Made by a program: the position numbers and the translations under genes | The notes under the pieces: generated by a model | Database searches by the model: none | Seen by the model: only the letters and a program-made list of their open reading frames with translations | Told to the model about the DNA's origin: nothing | Origin: Lunularia cruciata | Lineage: Eukaryota > Streptophyta > Marchantiopsida > Lunulariales > Lunulariaceae | DNA length: 64,000 nt | NCBI GenBank assembly: GCA_948567375.1 | Contig: OX419758.1 | Coordinates: 10,979,001 to 11,043,000, forward strand | Reading direction: 5' to 3' | Part shown: one piece after another, positions 1 to 9,509 of the stretch | Numbering within the stretch: the first letter of the stretch is position 1 | Layout: each line of letters begins with the position of its first letter

Positions 1-172
1 GATCTTCCTATTACTTCTCCTTCTTTGGGTATATTTGATTCTACCAAATCCTTCACTACTTCTACTATCTCTTCTCTGCAATCTACAAGTGAGCTCATGG
101 GTAATCTATCTACTTCCTTATCTTCTGACCCACTCTTCTTTAATGTGTCAAATAACAAGTACAAAGACACTT

Positions 173-291
173 GATTGTTGATTGCTTCACTATTTAGAGT
201 AATGTTGTTTAGTATTCATATTTCTGTTGTTCAATATTCATATTCATTTTCCTACGCATGCCTCCTTTAAATAGTGAAGCAATCAACAATC
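173..291. repeat. Perfect 24-bp inverted repeat with ~70-bp loop
   Basis: Positions 173-196 are the exact reverse complement of 268-291. The arms enclose about 71 bp of AT-rich sequence containing several ATTCAT repeats. The unit sits inside the coiled-coil region of CCE-1 and interrupts its reading frame. It could be a small foldback or MITE-like insertion, or a local palindromic rearrangement. I could not define a target-site duplication. Confidence 0.6.
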
Positions 292-312
292 AGACAGTCA
301 ACAACAAACAAT

Positions 313-555
313 CTCCTCTGTCACACTACTCCTCATTTGCTCTAACTCTCACTTGACTAAATCTAATTTGAGATTGACATTGTCTCCTACTTCTAACATC
401 TTCTGATCTACTCGCTCCCTTATCTTTCTGACAGAGAAGACTTCTTCTCCTCTATCACACTACTTCTCATTTGCTCTAACTCTCACTTGACTAAATCTAA
501 TTTGAGATTGACATTGTCTCCTACTTCTAACATCTTCCGATCTACTCGCTCCCTT
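313..555. repeat. Direct duplication of ~108 bp in CCE-1 coding DNA
   Basis: Positions 313-420 and 447-555 are near-identical (offset about 134 bp). Both contain the coiled-coil coding segment with the string 'ttgagattgacattgtctcc'. Other CCE copies have this segment once, so this is a local duplication in CCE-1. Confidence 0.7.
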
Positions 556-1034
556 AATCGGATCAGCAAAATGTTCATATCGACATCTTTGGCTTTTCTC
601 TTTTGAGTTTCCTGCACAAGCAACTTTAACTCATGTAGACGTGCTTCTTCCAATCTCCCTTCAACCTCTGTGCTCAAGATTGCCCGCAACTTTCCGGCAA
701 CTTTTCCTACTGATTCCAACTCATAACCTCAAGATAGCTCTACCTTCAACTCTTTGCGGTACATCTTCAACTCATCTTCATACTCACCAGCGAGCATCTT
801 CTTCTCCTCTGCATACTGTGAACTCTATAACTCAGCACTTCGTACTAGCTCGTGCAATTGTTCTTCTTCTTGATGCCTGACTGCCAACTCTCTTTGCCAT
901 GCTTGATCCTTCCCAGCTGCACTCTTCCTCAAGCTTTCCAACTCCTGCTCCATTATTGCGGCCATTGCCTTCACATGAATACTCTTGATGCGCACATCAC
1001 TGAGCTCCTCTTTCATCTTGGTCAGCAACATTGC

Positions 1035-1764
1035 CTACTCTTTCAGTTCTTCGGCTTGCTTCTGCAATTCCTTACCTCTTGATTCAACACTCTCTTGCAA
1101 CTTCTCAAAAGTCTTTTTCTTCAAGATTGCATCCACTCGATGTTCTTCAACTTCCTCGTTTCTTTGGACTGCTTGCTCTTGCAAACCCTTCACTTCAACC
1201 AGTAGATACTTCACCACCTGCAACTCATTTGTCACCTTCATACAATCTTGGGGAATTACCTTCTGGTGCTCCTTCAACAGTTCCAACAATGGAGTGACAA
1301 CCTTCGATAGATATTGTATTTTACCAAATTTATCTTTGTCTTTGGCCCCGTCTTCGTACTTCGCTTTTTCCATCGGCTCCTTCTGCCAAAGTCGCAGTCT
1401 TTGTATCTTTAGAGACATTGCTTCCGAGCTTCCTTCTTCCTTACCCACTAAACTCGGCCCCGTAGGATACTCCTTCCGTCTTTCAGCCCCCTTCTCTTTC
1501 ACAACCAAGGCTACGCAATGATTCTTCTTTTCTGATACACTATCAATCATCGCATGACAAGCTTCATCCCCTTCTTCTTCTTGAGCCGATTGTTGAATCT
1601 CGTCTTCACCCTCACTCTCACTTCCGGATTCTTCACTTTGTAAAGTGAGTTCCTCTTCTTCTGAGTCCTCTCCTTGAAACTTTATTTCCCCTTCAGACTC
1701 GGTTTCTGATGATGCTTCTCTCACACTCTTCTTACTCTGCAGAACCAGTCTTTGGGTCTTTTGT
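1035..1764 (-). pseudogene. CCE-1 acidic and coiled-coil protein, central fragment
   Basis: This minus-strand open stretch is the continuation of the protein begun at 15740-15037. It starts with a segment matching CCE-3 (QKTQRL.LQ.KK), followed by a Ser/Glu/Asp-rich acidic block and then a helical, charged, Leu-heptad region. The apparent upstream extension to 1850 is only DMP-1 terminal repeat translated by chance. No catalytic motifs are seen. The sister copies suggest a full-length protein near 800 residues: a basic N-terminus, a globular domain, an acidic linker and a long coiled coil. The function is unknown. A Gag-like structural role is possible but unproven. Confidence 0.55.
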
Positions 1765-1870
1765 GATGTGCGTATATACATTGCTACACAACATACATTG
1801 CTGTCAACATCATACACTATAGAAGCACAACTCACACATAAGTCATACATAGACTCTAAAGTGCCACAAT
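1765..1870 (-). repeat. DMP-1 terminal module b, outer copy
   Basis: This ~106-bp module is nearly identical to 2319-2427. On the minus strand it starts ATTGTGGCACTTTAG and ends CGCACATCA, and it forms the true 3' end of DMP-1 next to the target duplication. The 5' end of the element has no matching copy. Confidence 0.85.
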
Positions 1871-2318
1871 AATCAGATTGCTTAACACTCTCAACTCAAC
1901 TCAACTCAGATCAGTACTTGATCTGTCACTCTATAAACTGCCAACAACTGGGTCTTGATTACAATCAAGCCACACCCACTCAAGCATAGAGAATCCAGGT
2001 GATGCTCACCGGCCTTTGTCCACCATAGCCAGGAACTTGAAGGCTCAACATCAGAGAAGTGAGCTCTCTGGAGCTCACTTCAAAACTATACCCCCTGGAC
2101 TCAAGCTAGCTCTGAAACCCTAACGGTCGTGTTGATGGCACACTCGACGGTGCGAATGGTGCAAAGTGACGGTGGGCCCCACCATGAAGTTAGTACCCTG
2201 AACACAAAATCTAACCGTCGGAAAGTAGTCTCTGAGAAACTGCTGAAATAACTCTAACTACTATCATTGGAACTCCAGTGTCCGAGCATCTAGATGCGGC
2301 ACTACAAATGGCGTGACA
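1871..2318 (-). repeat. DMP-1 terminal module a, 3' copy
   Basis: This 448-bp direct repeat corresponds to 14589-15036 with scattered substitutions. On the minus strand it starts TGTCACGCCATTTGTAG and ends AATCTGATT. It is flanked on both sides by module b, giving b-a-b at the 3' end. Confidence 0.88.
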
Positions 2319-2427
2319 GCTATCGTGCGTATATACATCGCTACACAACATACATTGCTGTCAACATCATACACTATAGAAGCACAACTCACACATAAAT
2401 CATACATAGACTCTAAAGTGCCACAAT
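2319..2427 (-). repeat. DMP-1 terminal module b, inner copy
   Basis: This copy of module b lies directly after the polypurine tract and before module a. By the usual rule that plus-strand DNA starts at the polypurine tract, it would be the start of the reverse-transcribed long repeat (b+a). Confidence 0.85.
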
Positions 2428-2436
2428 CGCTCCCCT
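2428..2436 (-). other. Polypurine tract of DMP-1
   Basis: On the minus strand this reads AGGGGAGCG, immediately before inner module b. DMP-2 has AGGGGGAGG at the equivalent place. The position matches the plus-strand priming site of LTR retroelements. Confidence 0.6.
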
Positions 2437-2593
2437 AGCTGGCGTTAGGTCCCTCTAACTCCAAATAGCCATCTACTCTAAGTATATGGTATACCCTCTA
2501 ATGGGCAAAGATCAGGAGGCCGGGTGCTATGGAGCCCCATCGTTAGTCGCTTGTTTGCAATCTATACCATATAAAGAATGAACTAGCTATAGG

Positions 2594-3136
2594 TCAAGTA
2601 CATCTAGGACATAACCACTGTCCTTGAGGAACCACCGTGAGGGGAGGAGTCATACATGCGATATGCCATCCTCTCGAACAGCTATCACAAACCAACATAG
2701 TAGCAGCTCTACTAGAAGAGCCACATAACATACACCTCAAGCCTGCACATACAAGTGCCAAGCTTGGGTCCATAGTACCATCAATATTTGGAAGGTGGCA
2801 TGGTGCACAATTGCATACATGATCCTTCCAAACAACACCATCACGTCCTTCTAACACAAGGACTCTAGATGGCAAAACCTCGCGCACTGTCAAGATAGTG
2901 CGGCCTGTAGAAACATCAAGTGTTGTCGGTGCTGTCTGCTGTAGATATACATAGTTGCCTGGATGAAATTGACGGATTGAGGGTCTATTACCTCCTCCTC
3001 GAATGGTAGCATAGCGTAAAGTATCTCTATGCTGAGCAATTGCCAAGTTCTCAAAGGCCATCGGCATCACTCTCCGAAAGATCTCTGCCCGCTGAGAACA
3101 TGCGCTCATCCATACATCGGGATCATCCAAGTCCAA
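2594..3136 (-). pseudogene. DMP-1 integrase C-terminus fused to PHD finger
   Basis: The first ~120 residues are the C-terminal part of a gypsy-type integrase: an AQHRDTLRYATIR-like helix, an F.PGNYVYL strand, then NCAPCHLPNID. The last ~45 residues form a PHD finger with all eight zinc ligands in C4-H-C3 order: CMLC, CDSC, W..H..C, a QGQWL segment and CPRC. PHD fingers usually read histone H3 tails. Here one may steer integration to a chromatin state, as chromodomains do in chromoviruses; that role is inferred. The segment is in the same frame as RT and integrase, and the true upstream sequence is separated only by in-frame stops. The protein ends at a stop just after CPRCT. This finger looks intact, whereas DMP-2 has lost one ligand. 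Confidence 0.85.
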
Positions 3137-3139
3137 AAC

Positions 3140-3900
3140 TACAGTAGCATCTCAACGAATGGTTGCAGGTAAATCTGGATCTCGTCCATAGAGTAGAAAG
3201 TATGGAGAGAAGGATGCTAAGGAGGCTTGCCGGCTGAACTGATAGCCCATGGCCAACCAAGGTAACTAGAGATCCCAATCTCCCAAGTGGCCTCTCTGCA
3301 AACCATACTTTTGTAATCCTTTCTTCACCGTCTGAACCACTCTCTCTACTAAGCCATCTACCTCAGGGTGATCTCGGGATGTAGTACAATGATCAATCAA
3401 AGCCTTGTCACACAAGACCTGAAACTCCCCCAAGAACTCTGTACCCTGATCAGTCAAAACCTAAGCTGGTGCACCAAAATGACTAAGAACTCGATCCAGG
3501 AACAAGTAAGTTGTCCCTTCACTAGACTTGTCAGGAAGTGCCACCAACTCAATCCACTTGGAGAAGTGCTCCACCATCACCAAAACATACCGATGATGTC
3601 TCACAGTCAGTGGTAAAGGTCCGGTGAAGTCCAAACTCCAATGGTAACCCAATCCCATGATAGGTAATGGGTGTAACTGTGGTGTAGGAGCATTGAATGA
3701 TGCTCTAACTTGGTCACAAACCATACATCTGGCAACAAATTGCTATACCTCGGTCTGCCACCAATAATGACTCTGGAGTAAGCTATACGTACGCTTTACT
3801 CCAAAATGTCCTAGCTCCTCATGACCATGACGGACCAACTGTGGTCTCTGTGATGGAAGTGGTACTACTCGCACTCTACCATCTTCCCATACATGCAAAA
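3140..3900 (-). pseudogene. DMP-1 integrase core (DDE)
   Basis: This is the catalytic core of a retroviral-type integrase, in the RT frame. The three acidic residues are visible: the first Asp in SLDFTGP, the second in LTDQGTEF, and the Glu in DGLVERVVQT. Upstream, an HGHEELGHFG...C..C region corresponds to the HHCC zinc-binding domain. There are stops near 3740 (TAG, also present in DMP-2), 3458-3460 (TAG where DMP-2 has GAG), 3263-3265 (TAG where DMP-2 has CAA) and near 3152 (TGA, shared with DMP-2). The enzyme would insert element cDNA into the genome. No tyrosine-recombinase motif is seen, which matters because the terminal repeats resemble those of tyrosine-recombinase elements. Confidence 0.82.
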
Positions 3901-4027
3901 GGTGTCTACCCTCCAATCTGAACCGTCTGGCTCACTGAAGAACACGGTCTCTCTCCTTGGCCCCAATTGTGCCACCCACAACACCAGTGCAAAGATAGTC
4001 CATCACTAAGACATCATCATGAATGTC

Positions 4028-5760
4028 TCACTGAACTGTACCAATATCTTCACTCTCTAGATCTATGACCTCAATAATTCCTCCTGTATGCGTTGAGAGA
4101 GATATCACCAAAGCCTCTGCAAATATACATAGAAAGGCCGATGCATGCCAACGTGGCACCATCTCCTCATCTGTCTCACCATGCCAACGTGCTCCTGTCT
4201 GATCCTGTTGGCTGGGACATGGGTTTCTACTCAACCCATCTACATCACGGTTCACCACTCCAAGTCTGTGAACAACCATGAAATCATACTCCTATTAAAT
4301 CAGAGCCCATTGTGCAAGCTTCCCTAAAAGCTTGTCAGACTCCATCAACCACTTCAGCGGCTGATGATTAGTGATGAGAGTGAAGGGGTTACCAAATAGG
4401 TAACATCAGAAATGTGCTACTGCCCAAACTGCTGCCAAGCACTCTCCCTCATATGAACTATACTTCGCCTCCACTGAATTGTTGGAGCGACTAGCATAGG
4501 CCACCACAAACTCCTTCTCCTCATCATCATGTTGGGTGAGCACCGCTCCAAGCCCCAACATACTCCAATCAGTGTGAACCTGAAATGGTCGTCCCCTGAT
4601 CGGTCTCCACAAAATAGGAGCAGATGTCAACCTCTCCTTGAGCTCTACAAAAGCTCTCTCTTGCTCATCTCCCCAACACCACTCCTGTGTAAGCTTGGTC
4701 AGCTTTGTCAAGGCCTTGGCAATGGCACTAAATCCTCTAACATAGCGGCAATAGAAGTTTGCCAACCCAAGGAATGCTCGCACTCTGCTCACATCCGTAG
4801 GCCGAGGAATATGTGCAATAGCCTCCACCTTGGTCTACTGAACACCAAGTCCTCCAAGGTAGATAGTGTGACCCAAATACTCAATCTGCTCGTGGAAGAA
4901 CCTACACTTCCTAGGATGTAATTTGAGTCCATGAGATCTCAACCTCTCAAACACCTCCAACAATTGTCTCTCATGCTCCTCCATAGTAGTGCTATAAACC
5001 AAAATGTCATCAATATAGCAGCAAGCAAAATCCAATCCAGCTAGGATCCTATCCATGACCCTTTGGAACTCAGCAGGAGCGTTCTTTAACCCAAATGGTA
5101 AGAACCTCCACTAATATAACACATCCTTGACGTGAGGATCAATAGCCCAAAATGATGTCTTGGACTTATCCTCCTCTCTGATCGGCAACTGATGATATCT
5201 TGCTTGAGGATCCAAAGTACTGAAGATCTTTGCATGCACAATTGCATCGAAAATCTCCTCCGGTGTAGGCATGGCATACCAATCAGCCCTGGTCTATCGG
5301 TTGATAGGATGGTAATCTCCACACATCCGCCTATCTGTATAGTTGCCATGCATATCCTTCTTGGCTGGCATCATTGTCACTGATGCATACTCTCCATGTG
5401 AAATCTCTACCAAACCAGCCTCAAAAAGGTCACTACTCCGACTCTGAATCAATGTCCTCTCCATATCACTATATTGATAAGGACATCGGAAAACTGGTGT
5501 GTCGCTAGTTAGCTCAATCCGTATACCAAATCCCTTTAGAGCACCCAAATCCTTCATACTAAAGGCAAAACAACTTGTGTGACTCCTCAAGAACCTCCAA
5601 ACCCTCCGTCTTTCCTCTCCAGTAAGCTCGGTCCAAGATCTGGCTACCAAGTATCCTCTATAACTGTAGTAGGAGTGGAAGACGTACTGACTAACTGCTA
5701 CATTGGGCCCTTGGGAGCAATAGTGTCATGCTCCCGACCACTAGAGGTCCCAACCTCTAT
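4028..5760 (-). pseudogene. DMP-1 reverse transcriptase and RNase H
   Basis: This is a Ty3/gypsy-type RT-RNase H region in one frame. It begins in a segment reading GPNVAVSQYVFHSYYSYRGY and GEERRRVWRFL, continues through MPAKKD and CGDYHPINR, then PTPEEIFDAI, WRFLPFGLKNAPAEFQ and the catalytic YIDDILVYS (near 4990-5015). RNase H follows, with HTDWSMLGLGAVL and a Glu in YSSYEGECLAAVWAV. In-frame stops: 5294-5296 TAG (also in DMP-2), 5111-5113 TAG (DMP-2 CAG), 4835-4837 TAG (adjacent Gln codons, each copy having lost a different one), 4406-4408 TGA, a TAA-TAG pair near 4290, and 4028-4030 TGA (DMP-2 CAA). There is no frameshift. It lies in a different frame from the upstream protein that carries the methyltransferase. 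Confidence 0.85.
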
Positions 5761-5949
5761 GCAAAAAACTCCCTCCACTCTAGCTGCAAGCTCCACACGT
5801 CCTCTGGCTGCATCCCATGTGGACCAAGGGTGTAATCCAAGTAGCCAACGCTCACCTGGATGGACTCCAAGTAGACCACTCTCCCTAGTAGCTATTGGAT
5901 GTGTCCCAAGAATACCATGTCCACTCGGTCCATCGTCCCCAACATGTGC
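5698..5949 (-). pseudogene. DMP-1 linker between methyltransferase and RT, broken by CCE-2
   Basis: This is the tail of the upstream reading frame that carries the methyltransferase. It resumes in frame below CCE-2 (GDDGPSGHGILG, LLGVHPGERWLLGLHPW and similar Gly/His/Pro repeats) and ends at a TAG at 5698-5700. The RT frame overlaps it by tens of codons. In DMP-2 the same linker is intact at about 18350-18600, with three copies of a TWSP-type repeat. No domain is recognised. It may be a spacer or an expression-frame junction. Confidence 0.5.
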
Positions 5950-8900
5950 TGTGACAACCCGGCAAATATCACTTTTGCGGTAATTGGGTAAGTAAAGTTC
6001 GTTCCCGTAGAGATACGAGTCAGAATTGGTCAAATACGAAGCAAAGTAACAATTTCAGTTCTTCTTGAGTTCTTCTTTAATCTCTCAGGTAGAAACCACA
6101 TCCAGAAGAGAATAACAAGCACTGATTTGAAGTCTTGTCACAAATTCACACTCCTTAATCACAAATCCTTCAATTCTTTCCAAACAATCTTGATTGTGAT
6201 GATTCAGGCTCTCCCGAAAATGGCACTTCACTGCAAAACAACTTCACCTCAGAATTGTGTTCCACCCCTCCACTGAAGGCACAACTTCCTCGATCGAAAT
6301 TGCTTCACATCAACTTTGCACTGCACTCACAAATGCAGAATACTACCAACACTACAATTCCTCTCAGATCTGTCAAGGCATTGCTTCGATTGCACTTCAC
6401 TCAGGATCAAACACACAAAATGAAGATCAAGGCTGTGGAATCCAACATCCAACAAGCACATTGACTTGCATTTTGAATTTCTCCAAACACTCACAAATAT
6501 AGACACAAAGTTGATACTCAGAATCAAGCTCAAGCGACAAGCACTGCTTCACAACACTTCGCTTTATCTATTCTCAGAAATAATGAGCATTGAACAACAA
6601 GTCTCTACGAATGCCACTCTTAAGTAGTGAACAAATCGACAGTTCTAACAACTATACCGTTCTACAACAACTGTTCTAACCTGCAGATCCGAAATGACAA
6701 TGCACCTCTTCATATCTGCCCCTTCAAATCTCAAATCTGTTACCACTACAATCCAATGTCTACTTCTTCCTTGGCTTTCAACCCCGAACCCAAAGTAATC
6801 TTACTTCCTACTACATTTTCCTCGGGTTTCACATCTTCTACTTCTTTGACCAGATCCAACAATTCTCTTTCCCGATCTGAAATTTCACTAGTGGGAAATC
6901 TATCTAACTCCTTATCTCCTGACCCACTCTTCTCTAATGTCTCTGAGGGCAACTCTGAAGACATTTGGATTCCTATGTTATCTACTTTGGGTTTTGCCTT
7001 AACATCTTTCCAAAGCTTTTCTAACTCTATTTTCACTAAGTCTAATCTAATTGAAATGTTATCCTCTACTTCTAACACCTTTCTATCTACATGAGTTCTT
7101 AGTTTGATTAACAAGTCATTCATCTCCGTGTCCTTTGCTTGTCTTCGCCTCGTCTCTTGCACCAACAACTTCAACTCGTGCAGTCGCACTTCTTCAATTC
7201 AAACGTTGGCTTCTATACTTAACATTGCATTCACTCTGAGGACTATCTCCTTTAATGGCTCCAATATTGTCTTTCGTTCTCGTTCCCGATCTGCAAGCCA
7301 TTCCTCTCTGTACATCGCCAACTCTTCCTCAAACTCGGCTTTCACAGCTTCCTTCTCTTTCTCCTTCTGTACAACTTTCTCTTCCTGATTACGAAGTAAC
7401 TCTCGTAATCTCTCTTCTTCTCTATACCGCACAGACAACTCTCTTTGCCAGAGTTGCTTCTTCTCCTCCATACTCTCCATCACTCGATCAAGCTCTTGTT
7501 CCTTTGATGCTACCCTCGCCATAGGATGGATAAGCTCTACTCTTGAATCAGCAAACTGCTGCTTCAAGATTTTGTACTCCGCTACCTGTCTCTCCCTTGC
7601 GATGTCACTCTTCCTCGCAAGATCCTCTCGATAGCTCACTTCTCTCTTCAGGTCTTTGATTACTTGACTTCTCTCTATTGCTTTTGCTCGCAGTACTTCT
7701 CTCTCCTTCTCACCTCGGGTTATACTCCTTTTAACTCCGAGTTCTCCTCTTCTAATCTTGCTACCACCTGCAATCCAGTCTTTACTTCTAGACAAGTCGA
7801 CTGCATCTCTTTCTTCTTCTGCTCCAACTTCACCAACAGCGGGCACACTACCTCTCGCAGGTACTCTACTCCCTCATTGGCAACTTCTTCCTCCCGCGGA
7901 GTAATTTCTTGTTTCTCCTCGTGTTCTCCTTATACGCGCCTTCTTCTCTGAAGTCTTTGTATCGGGATTGATGCCTCACTACCCGAGTTGTCTTTTGCCT
8001 CTTCCTTCACTCTACTCGGCCCCGCCTCACACTTTGCCTTACGTCTCAAGCAAACTCCTCACTGTACTGCGATCTTCTTCTCCTCGAGCACCGGTACTTC
8101 GTCTTCCAGCACCGCATTGTCTTCGGCTTCTACTTTGGCTTGCACTTCTTCTTTGTATTCTTCAGCCGCTGGCGCCGAGGTCATTTCTCCACCGTCTTCA
8201 TTGTCACTGCTAGTATCTCCATTCTGTAGTGTCAGCTCAGGTTCCTCCTCATGTTCCGAGTCCTCCGTCTTGAGCTCGGCCTCGCCTTCTGAGTCTTCAT
8301 CTTCTGACTCAATCACCACCATTCCTCGCCTCGGGTTATTGTTTTGCATCTTCCGAGGTTTCTTGTTTTCTTCGGCTTCTGCTTGCCGAGTTCTCTCCTT
8401 CGTCTTATCCCGCAGATTCCACACCATCTGCCTTGTTCTCTCGTGAAAACACCTCCCCAATTAATTGATTCTCTTGCAAACAATTTTTGAAAGAACACCG
8501 CTTGGTGTTTCATCACATAAGTTGTTCTCTCTGGCTGTAGGATTGCCATCAAAGCACTCACAATTCCTCTCTTGATAGGATCTTTGTAACTTTCTACCTT
8601 GTACCCATTCTTTGTTCTCTTTGACGAGAGGGCATCTCTCACCTCCTGCGTTTCTTGGGCTATCTCTCCTTTCTCCAAGAACGTGGCTCCGAACCCGCCT
8701 CCTTCCCGAGTACAAGTCTCCAATCCGACTCTGTCCAGCGAGCCGGATTTCCTCTCTTCCCTTCTTCCTTGGGACCATCAAGACACTTACTCTTGATGAT
8801 TTCTATCATGAATCCTGGAAAACTTACGTTCCAGTTCCATGCCAGAAAGGTGATCCGCAGTTGGCTCAAGACTTTGATCCTTGCTACTACATCTAATCTC

Positions 8901-9504
8901 CGAATTGCATGATTTCTCACTGCAAATTCGGAGTTCTTCTTCCCTCTTCCCATCTCTATTGCTTTCTTACTGTCTCTCAATTTATCTCTTGCGACTTCTC
9001 CCTTGCGCACTAACCCGAGTCCAACTTTATTTCCCTTTCCCCGATCACCTGCAAGACGACTCCTCAACGGCGAAGGAAAATTGCTCAACATTTCGTCGTT
9101 GCAGTTTTGATTTTTATAGAGTTGCACTTCTTCGTCTTCCGTCACTTTGAGTTTCTACCGAGAAATCATACCTCTAGCATGCACCTGTCACTGTCAATCA
9201 ACCTTTGCGCGTATGAGCCGCCAGTTTTGAAACGGCCCCTTCTTGAATTTCTCACCCCGACAAAAGGTTGTTAGACTGTCTTCGCCTCGGGTTGAGCTCC
9301 CCCCGATCCGAAGACAATCTACTTCGTATTGTATGCTGACAGGGCATTTCTGAGTACTTTGCCTTATGACCCAAAGTCACTTTACTTTGGGTTTCATCCC
9401 AAAGACAATTTTCTTCGCCTTCTTCGGCCATATAGGCGCAATCCGACTTCTCTATACACTTCTTCTCCTTTATTTTGAAAAAAAACAAAAATGTGGGCAC
9501 CACA
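5950..9504 (-). mobile_element. CCE-2: complete non-LTR-flanked element with 5-bp target duplication
   Basis: On the minus strand the element begins TGTGGTGCCCACATT and ends GGGTTGTCACA. TGTGC is present at 5945-5949 and 9505-9509. The uninterrupted target is seen in DMP-2 near 18340. It is 3555 bp long. The first and last ~600 bp are unrelated, so there are no LTRs; only a short imperfect terminal inversion (TGTG..CCCA) is visible. It encodes one coiled-coil protein with no reverse transcriptase, integrase or transposase. It must be moved in trans if mobile. Confidence 0.8.
6746..9145 (-). pseudogene. CCE-2 coiled-coil protein (frameshifted)
   Basis: Minus-strand segments in order: 9145-8660, a Lys/Arg-rich start followed by GNPARWTESDWRLVLGKEAG; 8723-8460, NGYKVESYKDPIKRGIVSAL then a VFFQKLFAR-type globular domain; 8460-8059, FHERTRQMV followed by a strongly acidic linker rich in E, D and S; 7846-6746, a long coiled coil (EEKKQLWQRELSVRYREEER). 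The pieces fall in different frames, so at least three indels have occurred. The globular domain loosely recalls the plant 'putative transposon protein' type seen in some plant elements; this is from memory and tentative. Full length would be near 800 residues. The function is unknown. Confidence 0.6.
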
Positions 9505-9509
9505 TGTGC

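Larger units (their letters stand above)
1..1764 (-). mobile_element. CCE-1 element, distal (3') part, cut by the window edge
   Basis: This is the 3' half of a CCE element whose 5' half lies at 15037-16459. The two parts were separated by insertion of DMP-1. Reading on the minus strand from 1764, the protein resumes in frame and runs to about 1035 as a Ser/Glu-rich acidic stretch (many SE, EE and DE runs), then continues as Lys/Glu/Gln/Leu-rich coiled coil down to about 483, with a stop near 1035 and another break near 825. The same order is seen in CCE-2 and CCE-3. The CCE 3' terminus would lie left of position 1, so the left target-site copy cannot be seen. The protein has no recognised enzymatic domain. 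It is a broken copy. Confidence 0.7.

Noticed and set aside
1035..1850. 271-codon minus-strand ORF as one protein
   Set aside because: The first ~29 codons are DMP-1 module b read by chance; the true CCE-1 segment starts at the insertion border at 1764.
1765..2427. DMP as a DIRS/Ngaro-type tyrosine-recombinase element
   Set aside because: The repeat layout fits, but the encoded enzyme is a DDE integrase with SLDFTGP and LTDQGTEF, and target duplications are present. Tyrosine-recombinase elements lack both.
2594..5650. TAG reassigned to glutamine (alternative nuclear code)
   Set aside because: Several TAG codons in DMP pol fall at Gln positions, but VPS45 and the VIT/vWA gene encode many Gln with CAA/CAG only, and VPS45 itself ends in TAG. 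TGA and TAA also interrupt the element. C-to-T decay explains the pattern better.
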